NCBI RefSeq assembly: GCF_000218565.1 | Contig: NC_015684.1 | Location: forward strand, 992,001-1,056,000 | Source of the DNA: Afipia carboxidovorans OM5 | GTDB taxonomy: Bacteria; Pseudomonadota; Alphaproteobacteria; Rhizobiales; Xanthobacteraceae | Direction of reading: 5' to 3' | Length of the DNA: 64,000 nt | In this document: in pieces, positions 18,417 to 25,942 of the stretch | How positions within the stretch are numbered: position 1 is the stretch's first letter | How the letters are laid out: each line of letters begins with the position of its first letter | Translations under genes and position numbers: made by a program | Notes under the pieces: model-generated | Database searches by the model: none | Seen by the model: the letters and a program-made list of their open reading frames with translations, nothing else | Told to the model about the DNA's origin: nothing

Positions 18417-19709
18417 ATGACTAATGTTGTGGTCGTCGGCGCCCAGTGGGGGGACGAAGGGAAAGGCAAGATCGTCGATTGGTTGTCGGAACAGGCTGAC
18501 ATCGTCGTTCGATTCCAGGGCGGGCACAATGCCGGCCATACGCTCGTCATCAACGGCAAGACTTATAAGCTCGCTTTGCTGCCGTCCGGTGTCGTGCGGC
18601 CGTCGAAGCTGTCGGTCATCGGCAACGGCGTGGTGTTCGATCCGCAGGCGTTCATCATCGAGATGGAGCGGCTGAAGGAGCAGGGCGTTGCCGTGTCTCC
18701 AGACAATCTTCGTGTTGCCGAGAACGTCACGCTGATTCTGCCGCTGCACCGCGAGCTCGATGCCGTGCGCGAGAACGCGAGCAAGGCGACCGCGATCGGC
18801 ACCACCCAGCGTGGCATCGGTCCCGCTTATGAAGACAAGGTCGGCCGTCGTGCGATCCGCCTGATGGATCTCGACGATCCGCAGACCCTGCCGCACAAGG
18901 TCGACCGGCTGCTGGCGCATCATAACGCGCTGCGCCGTGGCCTGTCGCTGCCGGAGATCGATGCGACCGCGCTCATCAAGGATCTCGCCGAACTGGCGCC
19001 GAAGGTGCTGCCGTTCGCGGATTCGGTGTGGAATCTGCTCGATCACAAGCGCCGCGAAGGCAAGCGTATCCTATTCGAGGGCGCACAGGGTGCGCTGCTC
19101 GACGTCGATCACGGCACCTATCCTTATGTGACCTCGTCGAACACGGTGGCGGCGCAGGCCGCGACCGGCTCCGGCATGGGCCCCAACGCGCTCGGCTATG
19201 TGCTCGGCATCTGCAAGGCCTATACGACCCGCGTCGGACAGGGACCGTTCCCCACCGAGCTCATGGATGCCACCGGCGAATTGATCGGCGAGCGCGGTCG
19301 CGAATTCGGCGTCAACACCGGGCGCAAGCGCCGCTGCGGCTGGTTCGATGCCGTGCTGGTGCGCCAGACCGTCCGCACCTGCGGCATCCATGGCCTCGCT
19401 TTGACCAAACTCGACATTCTCGATGGCTTCGAGGAGATCAAGGTTTGTGTCGGCTACGAGCTCGATGGTAAGGAAATCGACCATCTTCCGGCAGGAGAGG
19501 GCGCACAGAGCCGAATCAAGCCGATCTACGAGACCATCGAAGGCTGGCAGGAGCCGACCGCGAATGCGCGCTCGTGGGCCGATCTGCCGGCGCAGGCAAT
19601 CAAATATGTGAGGCGTGTGGAAGAATTGGTGGGATGTTCGGTCGCGCTGCTTTCCACAAGTCCCGAACGTGAAGATACTATTCTGGTACAAAACCCGTTC
19701 GAGGCATGA
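18417..19709 (+). CDS. purA: Adenylosuccinate synthetase
   Basis: 430 residues. Condenses IMP and aspartate with GTP, the committed step to AMP. N-terminal VVVVGAQWGDEGKGKIVDWLSE carries the GTP-binding loop, then FQGGHNAGHT, FEGAQGALLDVDHGTYPYVTSS, and C-terminal LSTSPERED. ATG 18417 starts MTNVVVVGAQ; a long in-frame extension upstream lacks family similarity. No strong Shine-Dalgarno is visible. Confidence 0.96.
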   Translation: MTNVVVVGAQWGDEGKGKIVDWLSEQADIVVRFQGGHNAGHTLVINGKTYKLALLPSGVVRPSKLSVIGNGVVFDPQAFIIEMERLKEQGVAVSPDNLRVAENVTLILPLHRELDAVRENASKATAIGTTQRGIGPAYEDKVGRRAIRLMDLDDPQTLPHKVDRLLAHHNALRRGLSLPEIDATALIKDLAELAPKVLPFADSVWNLLDHKRREGKRILFEGAQGALLDVDHGTYPYVTSSNTVAAQAATGSGMGPNALGYVLGICKAYTTRVGQGPFPTELMDATGELIGERGREFGVNTGRKRRCGWFDAVLVRQTVRTCGIHGLALTKLDILDGFEEIKVCVGYELDGKEIDHLPAGEGAQSRIKPIYETIEGWQEPTANARSWADLPAQAIKYVRRVEELVGCSVALLSTSPEREDTILVQNPFEA

Positions 19710-19795
19710 TTCCGCAAAGGGCATGCGCCTCGGCTATCAGGTCGTGCCTCGGGTTGGTCATGAGGTTGTGTAAAGGGTTCGCCGGCTGAACAAGA

Positions 19796-21343
19796 ATGGC
19801 TGATTATTATCCCCTCATTGCGCGCGCCGTCGCGGGGCTCGATCCCAACGCCACAGGGGAAAGCCGCCGTGCCCTGTATGAGCGTGCCCGCACTGCGCTG
19901 ATCGCGCAGTTGCGCGGGGTGCAGCCGCCGCTGACGGAGGCCGAGATCACCCGCGAGCGCCTGGCGCTCGAGGAGGCCGTGCGCAAGGTCGAGGCGGAAG
20001 CAGCCCATCGCATGCGCGGCGATAACCATCGCCCCGAGGGACCGCGTGGCCCGAGGCCGGAAGGCCCCGGCCGTGAAGGCCCGCGTCGGGGTGATATCCT
20101 GCGCGACAGCGCCCGCGCTGCTGCCGGTGCCCGTGCTGCCCAGCCGGGCCCGCATGGTGGGCCCCACGGGGCGCGGCCAACCGTGTCGCGGGGCGATACA
20201 CCGCCGCCTCCTTATGAGGATCGCGATCGCCCGCCATCCCGGCCACCGGGCCCACCGCGCGAGGGGCGCGATATTCTGCCGGGCGGGCATCTACCGCCCG
20301 GTCCGGGCCGTCCGCCGCATCCGGGCGTCGGCACACGCGGTTTCCGCGATGTCGTGGCCGATACCGACGAACTGGGACGGGCTGCCTCGCAGGCGACGCG
20401 CTCGGCGCGCAAGACCTTCGCCAAGGTTGCTTCGCCGACCCCGGAGTTCGAGCGCACCGAACCCGACATGGAAGAGCGGGGCGCTTACCCCGCTTATGCG
20501 GAAGACGAGTCGTTCGATGAGCTCAGCCCGCAGGAGCCCGCCGGCGCAAAGGGCCGACGTGACGCTCTCGCCGGTGACAAAGTCCGTGGCGGCTTCCCGC
20601 TCAAAGGCATAATGATCGCGGGCCTCGCGCTGATCCTGATCGGCGGCGGCATTCTAGGTTTTCAGAAATACGGCGCCTCGCTGAAGGCGATGTTCGGCTC
20701 GGCCCAGCAGAGCGCAAAGCAGACCGGCACCAACAACACCGGCGTGCAGCCGAAGATCACCGACCGCGTCGGCCAGCCCGACGCCGGGCAGCAGGTCGCG
20801 CCGGTCGCGCAGCGTGCGATCCTCTACGAAGAAGATCCGTCCGATCCTCAGGGCAAGCAGACGGTCGGCACCGTGGTCTGGCGTCTCGATCAGGTCGCGC
20901 CCTCGCCGAAGCAGAAGCCGGATACCGCGATCAAGGCCGACGTCGAATTGCCGGATCGCAAGGTGAAAGTGGCGCTCACGATTATGCGCAACACCGATCC
21001 GACCATGCCGGCGACGAGCCACACCATGGAGATCGTGTTCGTGGTCGGGCCTGACTTTGGCACCACGATTGCGAACGTGCCGGGCGTCTATGCCAAGTCG
21101 CCGGACCAGCCGCGCGGCACGCCGCTCGCCGCGACTTCAGTCAAGGTGCAGGATGGCTACTTCCTGATCGGATTGTCCAACGTTGACGTCGATCGCGCCC
21201 GCAACATTCAGGTGCTGAAGGAGCGCTCCTCGCTCGATATCCCGATCGTCTATGGCAACGGCAAGCGCGCCATTCTCTCGATCGAGAAGGGCTCGCCCGG
21301 CGATCGTGCCTTCAACGAAGCTTTCTCGGCTTGGGGGCAATGA
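19796..21343 (+). CDS. Single-pass membrane protein of unknown function
   Basis: 515 residues. Residues 1-75 form a charged helical region (IARAVAGLDPNATGESRRALYERARTALIAQL, then EITRERLALEEAVRKVEAEAAHR). Residues about 78-175 are a low-complexity Pro/Gly/Arg-rich linker. One membrane helix lies near 265-285 (GIMIAGLALILIGGGILGF). The C-terminal 180 residues (VGTVVWRLDQVAPS ... ADVELPDRKVKVALTIMRN) would be periplasmic if the N-terminus is cytoplasmic. I do not recognise the family beyond alphaproteobacterial conservation. Its stop overlaps the next start as ATGA, implying coupled translation. Confidence 0.75.
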   Translation: MADYYPLIARAVAGLDPNATGESRRALYERARTALIAQLRGVQPPLTEAEITRERLALEEAVRKVEAEAAHRMRGDNHRPEGPRGPRPEGPGREGPRRGDILRDSARAAAGARAAQPGPHGGPHGARPTVSRGDTPPPPYEDRDRPPSRPPGPPREGRDILPGGHLPPGPGRPPHPGVGTRGFRDVVADTDELGRAASQATRSARKTFAKVASPTPEFERTEPDMEERGAYPAYAEDESFDELSPQEPAGAKGRRDALAGDKVRGGFPLKGIMIAGLALILIGGGILGFQKYGASLKAMFGSAQQSAKQTGTNNTGVQPKITDRVGQPDAGQQVAPVAQRAILYEEDPSDPQGKQTVGTVVWRLDQVAPSPKQKPDTAIKADVELPDRKVKVALTIMRNTDPTMPATSHTMEIVFVVGPDFGTTIANVPGVYAKSPDQPRGTPLAATSVKVQDGYFLIGLSNVDVDRARNIQVLKERSSLDIPIVYGNGKRAILSIEKGSPGDRAFNEAFSAWGQ

Positions 21344-21948
21344 CCTTGAGAGTGACTCTTGCAGGCTCGCGTCACTTCGGGGTGAAGACGCTCGAAATGC
21401 TGCTGACCCATGGCGTCGAGATCGCGGGCGTGGTCGTGGCCGACGGCGATGATCGTCTTGCGGCTGCGGCGCGCGACGCCGGGCTCAATCTCCATGTGCA
21501 GGCCGACCCGAAGGTGATCGAGGCGTCCGAGATTCCGCCGGATACCGATCTCATCATCACCGCGCACAGCCATGCCCGTGTCTCGGAGGAGGCGCTTGCG
21601 GCCTCGCGGCTCGGCGGCATCGGCTATCATCCCTCGCTGCTGCCGCGCCATCGCGGCATCGCCGCGGTGGAATGGACCATCCGCGAAGGTGATCCCGTGA
21701 CTGGCGGTACGATCTATCATCTCGCCGAGCGCATGGATGCCGGTGCGATTGCCGCGCAGGAATGGTGCTTCGTCGTGAAGGGCGAGACCGCGCGCGAGTT
21801 GTGGGAGCGGGCACTGGCGCCGCTCGGTTTGAAGCTGATGGCGCGTGTGATCGATCATGCCAAGACGTTCGGCTCGCTGCCAGCCAAGCCGCAGGACGAG
21901 CGGTTCGCGACGCGAGCGCCGCGGATCAAGGCTGCCGTCGAAGCGTAA
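21340..21948 (+). CDS. Formyltransferase-fold protein, catalytic Asn absent
   Basis: 202 residues. Rossmann-like formyl transferase N-terminal domain: MTLRVTLAGSRHFGVKTLEMLL, then GIGYHPSLLPRHRG, then TGGTIYHLAERMDAGAI. In methionyl-tRNA and GAR formyltransferases the active site is Asn-x-His plus Asp. Here His (YHPS) and Asp (RMDAG) are present but the Asn position is Gly. There is no C-terminal tRNA-binding OB domain as in Fmt. It may be an altered formyl/acyl transferase or a binding protein. ATG 21340 overlaps the previous stop by 4 nt, with GGGGG upstream. Confidence 0.78.
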   Translation: MTLRVTLAGSRHFGVKTLEMLLTHGVEIAGVVVADGDDRLAAAARDAGLNLHVQADPKVIEASEIPPDTDLIITAHSHARVSEEALAASRLGGIGYHPSLLPRHRGIAAVEWTIREGDPVTGGTIYHLAERMDAGAIAAQEWCFVVKGETARELWERALAPLGLKLMARVIDHAKTFGSLPAKPQDERFATRAPRIKAAVEA

Positions 21949-21972
21949 TCCGCAATCGAAGCGCCACCCGAT

Positions 21973-21998
21973 TAAAAAAGCCCGGCGCGCGGCCGGGC
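21973..21998 (-). terminator. Rho-independent terminator for the 22.0 kb minus-strand gene
   Basis: Minus strand reads GCCCGGC-loop-GCCGGGC then TTTTTTAAT, 26 nt beyond the stop of the minus-strand gene. It also sits after the plus-strand stop at 21948. Confidence 0.75.
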
Positions 21999-22024
21999 AT
22001 TGCATCCTCATTCCGCATGATCGT

Positions 22025-22243
22025 TTACGCTGCTGGTGTCCGGCCTTCGGCAATGGCGAGCGTGACGAGATGGCTGGCGTCGGTCACGCCTTCGGCCGCC
22101 CGCCGCACGATCGTCTCGGCCATCTTGGCGGTGGTGGCGGGTGTCCGATTTTCCACGGCGATCTGGGCAACCGCAATATCGAGGACTTCGCGCAGTGCAG
22201 CCACGGTTTCAGCGCTGAAGGTTTCTGGCGGGTGATTGACCAT
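22025..22243 (-). CDS. Small hypothetical protein
   Basis: 72 residues, soluble and mainly helical (VAALREVLDIAVAQIAVENRTP, KMAETIVRRAAEGV). No recognised domain. AAGGAG abuts ATG 22249 and is 6 nt from ATG 22243, so 22243 is chosen. It has its own terminator, which supports a real gene. Function unknown. Confidence 0.65.
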   Translation of the reverse strand: MVNHPPETFSAETVAALREVLDIAVAQIAVENRTPATTAKMAETIVRRAAEGVTDASHLVTLAIAEGRTPAA

Positions 22244-22583
22244 GCGCATCTCCTTGGTTGGATGTGTGATGCGGCACCATCGAGGGACATTGAGGCTGTT
22301 GTGAGTCAGGCGATGAATGCGCGCGCCGAAATCATCGGACGCAATTCAGAATATCTCTACTCGTGCACGCATGACGCGCGCATTCATGACGTCCTTGTAA
22401 CGATGCTTGCGGATCGCGTGCATGCGCTGCGCTATATTTGGTGCCTCGCGTAAGGCGGCGCCGGTTAAGCGTTGCGGCACGGGGATGCGTTCCCGGAGAA
22501 CGGACGCCTTCACTGTTCTCCTCATTTTTTCTTGATAGATCGATCGCCGCAGCCCATCTTCCGTTCCGGCCGGAGGATCGTTC
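22244..22583. other. 340-nt gene-free region with a long-range inverted repeat
   Basis: No convincing coding frame on either strand. It holds the upstream region of the small minus-strand gene and the leader of the next plus gene. A perfect 13-bp inverted repeat, ATGAATGCGCGCG (22313-22325) and CGCGCGCATTCAT (22375-22387), encloses a 49-nt loop, so a structured RNA is possible. Confidence 0.4.
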
Positions 22584-23042
22584 ATGAATTTCACGAGAAC
22601 GCGACGTTGGTCGCTTGGGGTCGGATTGATCTCGCTGCTGTCGACGAGCCCGCTCTCGGCGGAGGAGCAGCTCAGCCTTTCTTTTCTGGACAAGAATAAT
22701 TTTTACCTCTCGTCCGCCGGGTTCAAGGTGCAACTTGCGAAGGGCCCCAAGGGAGAGAAAGCGTTGCGCGCCCTGCCGCCGCATCGCTTCGTGATTCACA
22801 CTGTCGGTGGCGTGACGCGCTACTTGTTTGCCGATCCCAAGAGATGCGCCTGCATCTTCATCGGCAGCAAGGATAATTATTTATCGTATCGCTCGATCTT
22901 GTCGCAGCCGCTCGGTGCCGCGCCGGATAATGTCGAGGCGGATTACAAAACCAATGCCCTGACGATGCTGAACGAACCTCTCGGCGGCAAGGATATCTAC
23001 AACCCGGATTCGCTCGCGGAATTTTTGCAGGATTACGACTGA
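22584..23042 (+). CDS. Exported hypothetical protein
   Basis: 152 residues. N-terminal signal (RRWSLGVGLISLLSTSPLSAEEQ) followed by a small soluble domain (FLDKNNFYLSSAGFKVQL, RFVIHTVGGVTRYLFADPKRCACIFIG, NEPLGGKDIYNPDSLAEFLQDYD). The CAC motif in CACIFIG is the only cysteine-containing motif in the mature part. No family recognised. GGAGG 8 nt before ATG 22584 and a terminator downstream support a monocistronic gene. Confidence 0.7.
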   Translation: MNFTRTRRWSLGVGLISLLSTSPLSAEEQLSLSFLDKNNFYLSSAGFKVQLAKGPKGEKALRALPPHRFVIHTVGGVTRYLFADPKRCACIFIGSKDNYLSYRSILSQPLGAAPDNVEADYKTNALTMLNEPLGGKDIYNPDSLAEFLQDYD

Positions 23043-23046
23043 TATG

Positions 23047-23078
23047 AAAAAGCCGGCGTTTCCGCCGGCTTCATTTTT
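23047..23078. terminator. Bidirectional terminator, 22.6 kb gene / rpoH
   Basis: AGCCGGCG / CGCCGGCT stem with 4-nt loop, AAAAA on the left and TCATTTTT on the right, between converging genes. Confidence 0.8.
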
Positions 23079-23100
23079 CTTGAAAACGAGTTGATCGGGG

Positions 23101-24000
23101 TCAGTAGGCGGCTTCCAGCGCGGCCTTCTCCTGACGTGCGACCGTGCTCTTCACCGCGGCCTGTACCTTCTCGAAGGCACGCACCTCAATCTGGCGTACG
23201 CGTTCGCGCGAGACACCGAACTCGGCGGCCAGATCCTCGAGCGTCATCGGCTCTTCGGCAAGCCGCCGCGCCTCGAAGATGCGGCGTTCGCGCGGGTTGA
23301 GCACGCCCATGGCGCCGGTCAGCGCGTTGCGGCGGTGATCGTATTCCTCGCTCTCCGCCATGATGGTTTCCTGGTTGGGCGAGGTATCGACCAGCCAGTC
23401 CTGCCATTCGCCGGGTTCGCCGTCGTCGCGGATCGGCGCGTTGAGCGAGGCGTCGCCACCGAGGCGGCGGTTCATGTCGATCACGTCACGCTCGGTCACG
23501 CCGAGACGCTTCGCGATCAGCTTGACCTGATCCTCGTGCATGTCGCCGTCTTCCAGCGCGGAGATCTTGCTCTTCGCCTTGCGCAGGTTGAAGAACAGCT
23601 TCTTCTGGTTCGCGGTGGTGCCCATCTTCACGAGCGACCACGAACGCAGGATGTATTCCTGGATCGACGCCTTGATCCACCACATCGCATAGGTGGCGAG
23701 GCGGAAGCCCTTTTCGGGCTCGAACCGCTTGACCGCCTGCATCAGGCCGACATTGCCCTCCGAGACGACCTCGGAGATCGGCAGGCCGTAGCCGCGGTAA
23801 CCCATGGCGATCTTCGCCACGAGCCGCAGATGGCTGGTCACGAGCTTATGCGCCGCATCCCGGTCGTCATGCTCGCGCCAACGCTTGGCGAGCATGTATT
23901 CCTCCTGCGGTTCAAGCATGGGGAATTTGCGGATTTCGGCGAGGTAATGGGAAAGGCCGGATTCTCCGTTGAGAATCGGCAGAGTGGCTGTACGGGCCAT
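23101..24000 (-). CDS. rpoH: RNA polymerase sigma-32 factor
   Basis: 299 residues. Directs transcription of heat-shock genes. Region 2 (GNVGLMQAVKRFEPEKGFRLATYAMWWIKASIQEYILRSW), the RpoH box QKKLFFNLRKAK that separates sigma-32 from other group members, and region 4.2 (TLEDLAAEFGVSRERVRQIEVRAFEKV). ATG 24000 (MARTATLPIL) has GGAGGG about 9 nt upstream; the open frame above is not family-like. Alphaproteobacteria often have two RpoH; which one this is cannot be told. Confidence 0.95.
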   Translation of the reverse strand: MARTATLPILNGESGLSHYLAEIRKFPMLEPQEEYMLAKRWREHDDRDAAHKLVTSHLRLVAKIAMGYRGYGLPISEVVSEGNVGLMQAVKRFEPEKGFRLATYAMWWIKASIQEYILRSWSLVKMGTTANQKKLFFNLRKAKSKISALEDGDMHEDQVKLIAKRLGVTERDVIDMNRRLGGDASLNAPIRDDGEPGEWQDWLVDTSPNQETIMAESEEYDHRRNALTGAMGVLNPRERRIFEARRLAEEPMTLEDLAAEFGVSRERVRQIEVRAFEKVQAAVKSTVARQEKAALEAAY

Positions 24001-24223
24001 GTGGTAGCGCCCTCCGTTGTTCAGGCCCCCGACAGTGGCGGGCCAGGCAGGCTGCTGCTTTGTCAAAGCCAGCGGAGCTGCAATGTTCCGTGCCGGGACA
24101 TCTCCGTCACGCAGGTGCAGCATACACCGGCGCGGAGCGAAAAGGGAAGAACAAAACGGGTTCACGATCCCGTTATGGCTATTAAATATCTGTAATCTTT
24201 AGAGTTCTTCAAGCGAAGCTGCG

Positions 24224-25279
24224 TCAAGGCGCCGCGCGTAGCAAGGCCTGCAGGTGGGCCAGATCTTCGGGGAGCTCCGATTGCCACTCCAGAACCTCTC
24301 CTGTCGTCGGGTGCTCGATCTGCAGGAGATAGGCATGGAGCGCCTGCCTGCCGAGGGTGGTGACGGCAATTTTCGCAGGCTCGGCGAGCTGGTTCACCTT
24401 GGTGCGGAAGCCCGACCCGTAGACGTCGTCCCCGATCAACGGATGGCCGGCGTGGCTCAAATGGACACGAATCTGGTGGGTGCGCCCCGTCTCGAGTTGG
24501 CAGGCGAGGAGGGCGGCGAGCGGCTTGCCATCGCGCCCGGCAAAGCTCTCCAGCATCTCCCAATGGGTGATCGCCTGCCGGCCGGAGGCGCGCACCGCCA
24601 TCTTTTCCCGCGCAAAGGGATGGCGGTCGATCGGCTGGTCGATGGTGCCGCGCGGCCGCGCCGGCACGCCCCAGACGAAGGCGAGATAGCCGCGCCGCAG
24701 CTCCCCGGTGCGGCCATGGTCGGCGAACTGTGCCGTCAGCGACTGATGGGCATGATCGTTCTTGGCGATCACCATCAGTCCGGTGGTGTCCTTGTCGAGC
24801 CGGTGGACGATGCCCGGTCGCTTGACGCCGCCGATCCCGGAAAGACTCGCGCCGCAATGGGCGATCAGCGCATTGACGAGGGTACCGTTCTCGTGACCCG
24901 CGGCGGGGTGCACCACGAGGCCGCGCTGCTTGTCGAGCACGATGATGTCATCGTCCTCGTAGACGATATCGAGCGGGATGTTCTCCCCGACCGGTTCCGG
25001 ATCGACGGCCGGCGGTACCTCGATCGTAATGGCCTCCCCGGCCTTCACCTGATAGGCAGGGTCGCGCACCACCGTGTCACCAAGGCTGACGTGGCCCGCC
25101 AGGATCAGTGCCTTCAGGCGGGTACGCGACAGATCGTCGATCTGTTCCGCGAGCAGCCGGTCGAGCCGCTGCGATTTGCCCGAGGCCGCGGCTGTGATAG
25201 AGCGGCGGTCGCCCGCCTCCGCAGGACCGGGTCCTATGTCCGTTCCCGTTTCGGGATGATCTGAAGAAGACCTTTGCAT
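24224..25279 (-). CDS. rluD: RluA/RluD-family 23S rRNA pseudouridine synthase
   Basis: 351 residues. N-terminal S4 RNA-binding domain (SQRLDRLLAEQIDDLSRTRLKALILAGHVSLG) and a pseudouridine synthase domain with the catalytic Asp in GIVHRLDKDTTGLMVIAKN, then QLETGRTHQIRVHLSHAGHPLIGD. RluD-type enzymes modify helix 69 of 23S rRNA. The start codon at 25279 overlaps the divergent start at 25278 (shared CATG). There is no good Shine-Dalgarno, and the N-terminal 45 residues before S4 are unusual, so the start is tentative. Confidence 0.9.
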   Translation of the reverse strand: MQRSSSDHPETGTDIGPGPAEAGDRRSITAAASGKSQRLDRLLAEQIDDLSRTRLKALILAGHVSLGDTVVRDPAYQVKAGEAITIEVPPAVDPEPVGENIPLDIVYEDDDIIVLDKQRGLVVHPAAGHENGTLVNALIAHCGASLSGIGGVKRPGIVHRLDKDTTGLMVIAKNDHAHQSLTAQFADHGRTGELRRGYLAFVWGVPARPRGTIDQPIDRHPFAREKMAVRASGRQAITHWEMLESFAGRDGKPLAALLACQLETGRTHQIRVHLSHAGHPLIGDDVYGSGFRTKVNQLAEPAKIAVTTLGRQALHAYLLQIEHPTTGEVLEWQSELPEDLAHLQALLRAAP

Positions 25280-25607
25280 GAGCGAACATGTAGCCGCCCA
25301 GCCCGATCCTGAACAGGCCGCCATGATGGTGCGGCTCAAGCGTCTGATGCTGATTGCCGGGCTCACCACTGCGCTCGGCATCGGTGCGGTGTTCGTGGCG
25401 ATCGGCTACAAGCTGTACCGTGGCGAGGGCGCCGCGGTGGCGGAGGCCACCCTTGTGGTGCCGAAGGGGGCACGGATCGTCTCGACGGCAGCGCTGGGCG
25501 ACCGGATCGCGGTGACGCTCGATGTCGGCGGGACCACGGAAATCCGCACGTTTGACGCCAAAAGCTTCAAATTGCTCGGCCGGGCGCGGTTCGCGAACGA
25601 GCCTTAA
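25278..25607 (+). CDS. Single-pass membrane protein, DUF6476-like
   Basis: 109 residues. A helix at about 23-43 (LMLIAGLTTALGIGAVFVAIGY) anchors a short periplasmic beta-rich part (LVVPKGARIVSTAALGDRIAVTLDVGG, FKLLGRARF). It matches my memory of a short alphaproteobacterial family beside rluD; the DUF number is less certain. Its start codon overlaps that of rluD on the other strand. Confidence 0.7.
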   Translation: MSEHVAAQPDPEQAAMMVRLKRLMLIAGLTTALGIGAVFVAIGYKLYRGEGAAVAEATLVVPKGARIVSTAALGDRIAVTLDVGGTTEIRTFDAKSFKLLGRARFANEP

Positions 25608-25671
25608 AGCCTCGAATCCGCCTTTCGCATCTTGCGGATTGCCGCCATGGCGGCTATTCCCTTGTGCCAAT

Positions 25672-25746
25672 GCTCCCTTCGTCTAGCGGTTAGGACGCGG
25701 CCCTCTCAAGGCTGAAACACGAGTTCGATTCTCGTAGGGAGCGCCA
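25672..25746 (+). tRNA. tRNA-Glu (anticodon CTC)
   Basis: Acceptor GCTCCCT / AGGGAGC, D-arm TCTAGCGGTTAGGA, anticodon stem-loop CGGCC-CTCTCAA-GGCTG (anticodon CTC), T-arm with GTTCGATTC, discriminator G and encoded CCA at 25744-25746. Reads codon GAG. Confidence 0.95.
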
Positions 25747-25789
25747 ATTTCCCCTTCAAGCGATCATTCAGGCTGGCGCGGTGTCGCGC

Positions 25790-25942
25790 TCAGAGCGGCA
25801 CATCCTTGTCATCGAGGAAGATGCGCTCGGCGGCGCCGCTTAAATCTTCGTACTGCCCGTTGCTGAGCGCCCACATGAATGCGCCGAGCCCGGCGAGGCC
25901 GAGCAGCAGCGCGATGGGGACGAGATAAAGAAAGTCGGCCAT
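25790..25942 (-). CDS. ccoS: Cytochrome cbb3 oxidase maturation protein CcoS
   Basis: 50 residues: a single N-terminal membrane helix (FLYLVPIALLLGLAGLGAFMWAL) followed by NGQYEDLSGAAERIFLDD, where the YEDL...A.RIL pattern is the CcoS signature. CcoS is needed for cofactor insertion into cbb3 oxidase. Its start codon shares one base with the ccoI stop (TGATG), so translation is coupled. Confidence 0.92.
   Translation of the reverse strand: MADFLYLVPIALLLGLAGLGAFMWALSNGQYEDLSGAAERIFLDDKDVPL

Noticed and set aside
21857..22453. 198-codon plus-strand frame after the formyltransferase-like gene
   Set aside because: It runs in another frame through the end of that gene, across a terminator and antisense to a supported small gene; no coding signature.
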